64,000 nt of DNA, taken from assembly GCA_963682025.1 (NCBI GenBank), contig OY821518.1, forward strand, positions 221,574,868 to 221,638,867, written 5' to 3'. The DNA comes from Cordilura impudica (Eukaryota > Arthropoda > Insecta > Diptera > Scathophagidae). This document shows positions 56,001 through 64,000 of the stretch, piece by piece. Under the pieces are notes generated by a model. The model made no database searches. It saw only the letters and a list, made by a program, of their open reading frames with translations, and was not told the DNA's origin. Made by a program: the position numbers and the translations under genes. Within the stretch, counting starts at the first letter, position 1, and the number at the start of each line of letters is the position of its first letter.

Positions 56001-57310
56001 AGGTATGTTACATACCTTCGGAAAGGTTAATTTGTCTAGTTTCTCGGTATAAGTTTTATTTGTAAGGTTTTACACTCAAATAGGAAAAAATTCAAAATCC
56101 TAGGCTTTCTTATGAAAAAAAAAAATCCCTTTTTGAAAAAAAAGGGAAAAAATGCTTTGATTTAGCAAAAAAGTTTAAAAAAAATTTTTTTTTTAAGTAT
56201 TTTTTTTCCGAAATATTGAAGAAATAGCTATCTAAACTATTTGGGAGAATATTTTCTAAGAACAATAGGTAATAAGTTACATGGATGAGAAAAAACACCT
56301 GTTTGGCCAAAATGTCAAACTTTGATCCCCTCTAACTCAGAGAGATCTTAACCGATCTTGTTGAGAAATTGCGTCTAAGCTACTATCCGATAGGACTAAC
56401 CTTGGTGCAAATTTCACCCCGATCGGAAGACATCGGTTTCAAAAGTTGGTGCACTTGACATGAAACGCCCCATATATATAAAACAATATCCACGAGAGAA
56501 TTATCATAAGTGTCTTAATGTTTTTTGTTTTCAGAATTCTTATTTTTAATTAAAACAAAACTCACTTTTTGGAAAGCGGAAGTAGATCCTTATTTGTCGA
56601 AGGTTACAAACAGAATGACTTATTATTCCATGAATGATTTACATTACGCTTCTCATTAACAAGACGAATCAGAGATAAAAGAAAATACAAAATAATACAA
56701 TCGAAGTAATAGTTGAATATTCAAATTAGAGCGAATACGTTATTTCAAAGTTAAATGATAAAGGAAATAATTATAATAATAGAATATAATATAATAAATG
56801 AAATAATTTGATAAATCATAATATTATCGGCGCTGCAATTTGTTAATATACTTCTATACGTTATTGCACATTTTGCGCAATAAGAAAGGTTTAGCCAATT
56901 TGTATCTTCCCCACCGTTCAGTAAACTAATCCATTCGATTTCTGTGAGTACTACTCGCTCTAAATATCTCTTTTTTTTATCATTTTTAATACAGGGACTC
57001 TGCCCTAAAACTGGTACCATTCAACCATAATAAATCACCTTTGATTTTCATTATATACTTATTTGATGTTGGTTATACTTCTCAGTGCAATAAGATCTCT
57101 GTTGTATTCAAGGAATTTGCAGAACTGTTGTTGACTGCCTTGAAGTGTTCTTGCCGAAGTGTTCTTGCCGTTGTTTAGTTCTCAACGCTTTTTTTTTTGT
57201 ATATTCATATATGCATTGTTTCATTCAATTCTATTTTGTTCTAAATCTCCAATATCAGTGTTATATTCTAAAATTCAATTTTTTAAATCCCTTTATCAGT
57301 AAACATTTAT
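56001..57310. other. no gene seen
   Basis: It contains poly-A/T runs (56110-56210), a block CCGATCTTGTTGAGAAATTG to CACCCCGATCGGAAGACATC (about 56350-56430) that looks like transposon flank, and otherwise AT-rich DNA. Confidence 0.4.
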
Positions 57311-57319
57311 CTCTCTTAT

Positions 57320-58218
57320 TATCATAGATAGTCAATATGATAATTTGAAACTTTCGCATCATTAAACTTCCACTTTTTATTTGCAGCAACTCTGCCTCAT
57401 TTTATAAAAATCATTATATCGGATTTGACTGGATTTTCTTCCATAAATTTGCAATCATTTTCTGCAACATCGTGACTTTTTCGTTAATATGACAATGTCA
57501 ACCGCATATATAGGAACTCTTATAATCATATCATCTATAAAGAACCCACCTTCAAGACTGTCATACATATCATTCAGATATAAGGCTTTAATCCGGAGTA
57601 ATTTTCAAAATAATCAGATAGCTCGGATCCTGTCCTGAAAGCCGTTTTTTTGTTCTGATAAATGTTTCCCATACACTTTACCAGTTTTGATGGCATTCCT
57701 ATTTGTTGTAACTTATACATTAATTGGTTTTCTGGAATGCGGTGAAATGCCGCTAAAAAAAACAACAAAAATGGCGAAGACTTTTTTTTCTTTAAGTTTT
57801 ATATTGACGATTGTTGCGAGATTATATACATTATCAGTGGTGGAACAGCCTTTTAGAAAACCCACCTGAAATGCATTTAGAACATTGTAATTGTTGACAC
57901 ATTCTGCTACTCTTTCTTTCAGCGCACCCATATTATCTTGGCTACACAGTTCATGAATTATATCTCTCTGATTTTACTTTCTTGATCTATATTTCTTTTT
58001 TTTATATGTAGGTCACTGTCACTAATATAGAATTTGTATGGTATCCTGACTTATTCGGCTCCATCCAATTGCTCGTTTATAACAAACTTTAGGGCATACT
58101 CAATTTTACTTGCAGTTACCGTAGGATATAAGAAGTTTTTTAAAATAATCAGCAAACTTGAAAGCGTCTATGCGTCTAAAGATCCTATTGCCTTAATTCT
58201 TTTGCCAGGGCCCATCAT
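57320..58218 (-). pseudogene. non-LTR retrotransposon RT, third element
   Basis: Minus-strand order: linker EYALKFVINEQLDGAE (~58070), then LNAFQVGFLKGCSTTDNVYN, then a shifted piece FAAFHRIPENQLMYKL, KLVKCMGNIYQNKKTAFRTG, SELSDYFENYSGLK, then LNDMYDSLEGG, then IRVPIYAVDIVIL and finally GRVAANKKWKFND near 57380. The catalytic box reads YAVD instead of YADD, and the GC(L)LSP-type block before it is missing. The endonuclease half lies at 62111-62935. The clade is not resolved; it is clearly different from the two jockey copies. Confidence 0.75.
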
Positions 58219-58392
58219 TATACCCTATACCACTATGTGGTTTTTATACCCTATACCACTATGTGGTTTGGGTATAATGACTTTGTGCTGCTGTTTGTAA
58301 CTACCAAAAATATTTGACCTAGACCCATCTTTTATTATACCGATCGAATCAGAATCACTATCTGATTCGATTTAACGATGTCCGTCCGTCCG
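58219..58392 (+). mobile_element. HINE-A, left part of a copy split by Transib
   Basis: It starts with a duplicated 26-bp tip (TATACCCTATACCACTATGT at 58219 and again at 58245) and ends inside the microsatellite, ...GTCCGTCCG, where the Transib heptamer begins at 58393. It continues at 61563. Confidence 0.88.
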
Positions 58393-61300
58393 CACAGTGG
58401 CGCCATTTGAGTTTTTTCATTGCAAAAATCATATCTTTTGAACCGAATAACATAATACTTTAAACAGCATATGATAGATGACTGTTCAGCCTATGAAATG
58501 AGCCTTTGAAAAGGGTGCTACGCTTTGTATGGGCCTACTTATGGGTTATCAAAATTAAAATTTGTAGAAAAATCAATTTTATGGTAACTAAAAAAAAATA
58601 TTTTTACATTTTTAGATTGTTTTTATTTTATTTCTTTATGGTTTTATGTTTTAAATTATTACCCAACAAATTAAAAAAAAATTACTTCTTTTTTAAATTT
58701 ATTTTTTACATTTTCTGTAAAATATTCATCACAATTCGTAAGAGAAGGTATATCTAAAAGAGTAATCATTTCTAAACTATAATTATTTTCGAACTCTATT
58801 CGTGACTTCACATGCCGCAGGGAAGAAATAAGTGGATCGGAAGATGTTGCCAACATTTTGAAGAGGTCCTCATTTTGCCTTACCCTTGATGCTTGGAATG
58901 TATTCTGCAATCTATATTTTTTATAAAATTTGTTAAGAGACTCCTGTGCTTCTTCAGAAAGCTCTCCAATTGGCAAAGACTGGTACTCAATTATATCTTT
59001 GCCATGCGTCAATATTTTATGGACGGTCGGGGTCAACTTCTTCTGTGGATACATTTCTGCTAAAAGAGATGCAGTTTTCGACGCACATTCTCCATATTTT
59101 GTAGAATTGACATTTTCTTTGCAGTTTAAAACATTCAAGATCGTTCCCAATCTTTTCACGATTTGATTGTCAATTCCTGTGATTCTAATTACTGCCTCAT
59201 CATTTTCAAAAAATCTCCTAGAAGTTTTTCCATCGTTTGAGTTACCGTATCCGTGCTTGGGACAGTCTACTTTTAGTCCAACTTGTTTAAAAAAGCATCC
59301 TGTATTTGCTTCTTTCTGATCTTTTCCTTATCCTTTATTGATGTATTTTCATCGAAGTTTTCCTCCTCTTGTGGTAGGGTATACGCCAGTTTTAGCAAGA
59401 ACTCCATACACCTTATCCTTGCGTGCAATGGTGATATTCCATATTCGTAATTCTCCTCGTTTGTAGAATCGTTTAAACTACCAAAATTCTTCTGACTCTT
59501 TTTGCAAATCGGGCATGACAATGTTGAGGTTGTTCCTGTCAGTTCGTTTACGACTTTTCCGTCAACCATGGTCAGGTGGAACTCGTAATTGCATTCAATA
59601 TATTTTCCTTCTCCAATTTGCAGCTTTGTAGGCTTAATCTTGTTTATTTGTTCTTCAATGTCCTTCTTATGAGTTCTGCCGATTCCCTTGCAAACTGAAA
59701 AATTATTGGTCGGCAATAATGATGCCGGACGTGGATTCTACCAGTGTAGGGAAAATCAGATTTTAGCCGCAAAGGAACAACAGATGCCATAAACATATTT
59801 CCGTCCGATATTGTAGCGTCATCGGAAGATATCCTTTGCTTATAAATGCTTTGTCATTCTCAGGAAGACTCTTCAACAACCGTTTTTCTGTATGGCCCAT
59901 GAGATCCTGCAGATTGGCTTTCACAGAGACTTCCGTAAACTCCGTATGCAGTGGTCGTGAATTTATTTTGGCTTGCGTAATATGCTTGTATCCTGGTAAA
60001 ACGTCAGCCCCATGACCCATCAAGGATGCCCGTAGTATCTCATATTTTTCTTTGGAAAGTTGTAAGTCCATAAACAAGGCCAAGGCTTCTTCGGAACCAT
60101 ACTTTTTAATGTGTGCATTTGTGGGCGTGGGAATGCTTTCCTTAATCCTTTTTAGTCGCAGTGGGCTTACATCAGCAACAGATTTTGTAATCTGCGACCT
60201 AACTCGTTCACTATCCTTTGTATATTTAATAGACAGCGCGTCCGATAAATGCTTCGTGGTCAAGTCATTGGTGGCATCGGCAAGTTTCCTCTTTCTTGTG
60301 AAAACTGAACACTCTTCAATACATTTTTTTGGCCTTCCTTTTGCTCCTCTGCTTGATGTGGTGGGTTTATCTACTGCCAATATATCCAGGATGGTGTCTA
60401 CATTAAGCCAGTCCTCGTATTTGGGGTTGAAGTTCTGAATGGTTCGATTAGATTTCACCCATTTTGCCTTAATATTTGCATATATCAGATAAAAAATTAT
60501 TTTTTATAATTTCGCTTCTCTCAATATTTCCGTATAAGCTATCAAGTTCTTCTAAAGCAGCTTCCGTGAAAAACTTTGGTGTGGTTGACCTTCTAAACAG
60601 TTCCAATAATTTTAAATTGTTTAACGCCATGGTTTCAGTACTTGTTGCACCAACTTTCAATCGTAGACTAATCCAGGCATTATGCTTATTTTGCAATATA
60701 TAGGCTGATGCTACCATGCCTAAAAATTTACCTGTTCCCTGCATACATATGGATTTAGGCTGAATTATGGAATTTTGATATTATGCTCGTGTCTAGATAA
60801 GATTTGTGCCTACCTGGAGGGACCATAAGTCAATATTGTTCTTGACCATTTGTACTCCAAAGTAATTTTTAAGTGAGGTGCGTACCTGCGAATTTCAATG
60901 AGTAGTTTTTTGTGCATCCTGTGTCTGTAACAGGATATTGGGAGTAGACTTTGGCAGAGGCTCACAGGTAGACAACCGACTTAAAATGCAATTTGCAAAC
61001 TATTAGATCAAACTTCTGTCAGTCAAAACATGTAAGGGATGCACGCCATACAATTTCTGCAACCATGTCTTTTTAATCTTTTTTACCTCTAGAAGCCAAA
61101 AGGGCACGTACGGGCAGATAAAACCTTTTGAATTATGTAAAGAAATAATCAAAGAACATGTTTTGCAAATATGGCAAATATAGAAAAATATTGATTTTTT
61201 TTTTCCGGCAAAGTTGAAAAATAGTGAAAAAACGGATAGTTTTTAAATAGTGATTTACCAGGAGAAACACAAAGCAAACAGTTAATTTTTTTTATCATTA

Positions 61301-61562
61301 TATATTTAATAAATACATCAATCAATACAAACAAAAAATAAGGCGATTCGTTACACATTTTTCGTGATATTACACCTGAAATCGCAACAAATTGACTAAA
61401 AATTGTGTGTTTTTTTGAAAACCGAAAGTCGGTCGACTTTGAACGGTTATATCTTCTAAACTAAAAATGTGATATTATCAAGAGTTGCATATTTGAAATC
61501 GTTGAAAAGTTTCCTATAACATGGGTTTATTCACACATGAAATTTTTGTGAAACTATTTTGA
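58393..61562 (-). mobile_element. Transib transposon, second copy, one end lost
   Basis: The left end starts CACAGTGGCGCCATTTGAG and has GCAAAAATC 22 bases after the heptamer. The matching right end (CACTGTG) is absent: the HINE-A resumes at about 61563 without about 110 bp that intact copies have there, so a deletion removed the Transib end and part of the HINE. The region 60750-61560 should be its 5' part but holds no clear motif. Confidence 0.75.
58671..60744 (-). pseudogene. Transib (RAG1-like) transposase, second copy, broken
   Basis: Pieces in minus-strand order: 60469-60744 (MQGTGKFLGMVASAY, amino-terminal region), 59763-60458 (GRPKKCIEECSVFTRKRKL, VSPLRLKRIKESIP), 59273-59716 (HLTMVDGKVVNELTG, CPICKKSQ, GISPLHARIRCMEFLL) and 58671-59159 (VHKILTHGKDIIEYQ, LPIGELSEEAQESLNK, SSDPLISSLRHVKSR). 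Between ENDKAFISKGY and the SSDDATISDGN-type stretch, the block that should hold WGCDG (first catalytic acid) is deleted, and a frameshift follows (MFMASVVPLRL in another frame, then HYCRPI). It is about as old as the 36.8-kb copy but a different subfamily member; its DGKV, CPIC and SEEA blocks are better preserved. Confidence 0.85.
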
Positions 61563-62110
61563 CGACATTGAGTATATAAGCTTCTGTCGGCCATAGGATG
61601 AACGCTACTGAAATTGGTGAAAATCGGTCCATGTTCAGACCTAGCACCCATACCAATGACCCCTAAGAAATCGACTTAAATTACCATAAGATCCAAATTA
61701 TCGTATAAATCTTATTCAAATTAGGTTTATATGTGTTTATTACATCCATTAATCAGTAGTCCAAAAATGATACCTATGGGACAACTCTTAGTCATAGGTC
61801 CCATATAGAGCTGCTTCCCGATCTTCGCTTAAATCTATCAAAAAACAAAAATATTGGACTCATTCTTCCTAAATTTTGTTTGTACATATTTTTGCAAAAT
61901 ACAAGAGACCTTACCAAATACGGTCAGGTTCGGTCCATTTTTGGGCCTAGTCCCCATATAGATATAGCATCCGATAAAAATCGCACTCATATTTGGTTTA
62001 TGCTTATTTTCTATATCCAGTTAGTTCGGCCTGAGAGATAGGGTCTCTAAACGCATGGTATAGGGTATCGTATAGTCGGTCTAGACCGACTATAATTTTC
62101 TTACTTGTTT
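61563..62110 (+). mobile_element. HINE-A, right part of the split copy
   Basis: It resumes at TATATAAGCTTCTGTCGGCC and runs to the palindrome (about 62072-62091) and TTTTCTTACTTGTTT. Together with 58219-58392 it makes one copy lacking about 110 bp around the microsatellite. Confidence 0.88.
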
Positions 62111-62935
62111 TTTACTGTCACTGATATAATTCAATTTGTTATCAATGTAATTATAATATTCGTTGCGTTTTCTTTTCCAAAGTTTTTGATATAAATTTCT
62201 CTTTTCAGTGTATTTTTATTTATGGTACGTGTTTTGCCATTTAATTTTATACTGAAACCTGTTGGAATTAACTTTTACTGCATAAGACTTCACTATCAAA
62301 CTGCTCATATCTTGTATATCTATATGTATTTCTTGTACCATAAATTCATTGAAATTAGAGTTAAGTTTATTTTTATATCATTCTACATTATGGTTGATCC
62401 ATCATTATTTTCCGTTGGGAGTTCTTTGTGACATATACTTAGTTACACTAAGCTCAACTGGTAATTCGATAAACCATTTTTGATTTCCATTCTCAAAACA
62501 TTCAACAAACCTTAACATATCACTTGAGGTGGTACAAATATCGTTCGCTGAATTATCCATGTTACTTATAAAGGTATAATTTCCATCGTCATCGCCTACG
62601 GTTCTTCTGTTTAACACTACCATTCCATAATTTGTACATAGTTACAAAAAATTTTTTCAATATGAATTTACGATTTTTTCCCTTGAGTTTCTGTTTTCAA
62701 GTCCAACGGGGAACGTTACGTCAATCACTTCTTCTAAATCTTGATTTTCTTCACCAAGTCGAATATTTAGATCACCGATTATTACAGGATTCTCCATATC
62801 ATTTGCTTCGCAAAATCTAATTAAATTCTCAAATTCTTGATTCCAATTTGATCCTCTTATATGCATTGATATTATTGTGAAGGGCAAGTTGAATATTTTG
62901 ATTTTAACTATATCAGTATTACCTTAGTTTTAAAA
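62111..62935 (-). pseudogene. non-LTR retrotransposon endonuclease part, third element
   Basis: The minus-strand pieces 62657-62887 (IISMHIRGSNWNQEF, VIIGDLNIRLGEENQ) and 62405-62623 (GRRTVGDDDGNYTFISNMDN, SANDICTTSSDMLRFVECFE) give the GDxN and SxNDxxxxS blocks of the AP-endonuclease domain. The linker at 62111-62220 reads EKRNLYQKLWKRKRNEYYNY before the HINE-A border. With 57320-58218 this forms one element cut by the HINE-A. Confidence 0.75.
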
Positions 62936-64000
62936 TAATGTAATAATGTTTTCAATTAAAGTATCACAAAAAGAACTATTTGTAATAATTTTATTAATTC
63001 TAAGCATCACTGTGAAATGATAATGTGAAATCTAGCCTCTTTTGTATCTTAGTGTTAACAAGTTTGGTTATAATAATGTGTTTAGAATATGTGTGGAGGG
63101 TACCAAAGAATCGGCACAGCCAAATTTAATACTCCTACCTGCCTTTAGTCATTCCTATTTTGAAATAATTTTACTTTGACCTGTAATCTGTGTGTTGCTA
63201 ACCAAAATATGATATTATCAGAACATTCTAAAATAATATTAAAATTTATAAAATTTAAACACTTTTCAAAAAAGTTACACATATATTCCATTTGTGCTAT
63301 AAAAATTCTCTTCATAAAATGTTACACTTCCATGATTTCAAATCTAATCTATGCACTTATAATTGCTTCACATATACTTCTTCAAACACTTATACTTCTT
63401 CAAAACTAACCATTGGTAAAGAAACCCTTGAAAACGTTTTAAAACATAGGAATCATATATAACTACTTTGTTGCTGCACAAGCATTGTAATTGAATTTCT
63501 ATAGGAAATAAACTAAAACTTTTGTTTTTGTATTTTTTACTGCAAAAGGGTAAATAATGGTATCAAAAGCAATACCATTTTTGACACACTTAGAAAATTA
63601 ATTGTTCATAGAAAATATTGAGGTCAAGATATGCAAGACAATGTAACAATTCTCTAAATTTGTGGATGCGAAAGTACCAGGATATGTACCCGGGGTCGGT
63701 TAAAAAATACTTTTTAGCAGCTCTTCACAGTTATTAAAAGATTTCTGAAGCTTTGGTCTCCATTTGCATCAGTGACTTTTTAACATAAATATGCATATAA
63801 TACTAAAAATTGCTTTAAAAATAGTAGGGCAATCAACAACCGATATCCATGATTTCAATCTAATAAAAATTTTATAATTTGTTTCCACAGTGCTAATACA
63901 AGACTTGTATTTGATATGGCTACGCTAATGAATAGAAAGCTAAAGTAATTTTCCTTACTAAATAGTTAATTAAGCCCGAGTTGAACTAATAGACAGAAGG
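62936..64000. other. no gene seen; HINE-B tip at 63085-63145
   Basis: A decayed HINE-B 3' end (GTGGAGGGTACCAAAGAATC, GGCACAGCC, TTTAATACTCCTACCTG) lies at 63085-63145. The rest is AT-rich, and the 77-codon frame at 63176-63409 has no domain. Confidence 0.5.

Noticed and set aside
60052..60438. 128-residue plus-strand frame with apparent hydrophobic stretches
   Set aside because: It overlaps the Transib transposase on the other strand, which shows clear family motifs.

Overview
Repeat-dominated nuclear DNA from an animal, almost certainly a higher fly (Diptera, probably a calyptrate). The window is strongly AT-rich, has no recognisable host gene, no tRNA or rRNA gene and no bacterial-type operon. 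The fly assignment rests on many short elements with GTCC/GTCT microsatellite cores and 3' hairpins (the DINE-1 / mini-me / HINE type of dipteran genomes), a DD41D mariner, jockey-type non-LTR retrotransposons, a 17.6/297/gypsy-like LTR element, Transib, Helitron and Tc1 remains. The species cannot be named from the sequence.

Layout. 0-12.7 kb: HINE copies, a 2.2-kb terminal-inverted-repeat element (2552-4724) carrying a broken DD41D mariner, a zinc-finger-type transposon ORF relic (6.7-7.3 kb) and a 3.1-kb element with an 8-bp target duplication (7506-10588) that contains a hairpin MITE and a HINE. 13.0-20.3 kb: a nested stack in which a mariner transposase is cut in two by a jockey element, which was itself cut by a TTAA-flanked element, a Helitron and a HINE. 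21.7-24.5 kb: a HINE split by a Helentron-like unit whose centre is a 1.75-kb array of about 83 copies of a 21-bp minisatellite. 24.5-36.8 kb: a Tc1 relic, two Helitrons, an ATTTT microsatellite, several MITEs and long stretches with nothing recognisable. 36.8-40.5 kb: a Transib element (RAG1-like transposase) with both ends, broken in several frames. 43.0-48.7 kb: a full LTR retrotransposon with gag and pol, LTRs that look identical, and a 4-bp target duplication. It is the only element here that looks intact and recent. 49.0-54.6 kb: a second jockey relic and three full HINEs. 54.7-56.0 kb: another broken transposon-type ORF. 57.3-62.9 kb: a third non-LTR element split by a HINE that is itself split by a second Transib copy.

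How it fits together. These genes do not form a pathway; the window is a layered record of insertions. Relative ages can be read from what interrupts what: mariner, Tc1 and non-LTR copies are oldest, Transib, Helitron and HINE insertions are later, and the gypsy-like element is youngest. I found no convincing new gene system. The most unusual structures are the satellite-bearing Helentron-like unit, the Transib ends that keep V(D)J-signal-like heptamer and A-rich nonamer blocks, and the nested stacks whose broken frames can be followed across insertions.
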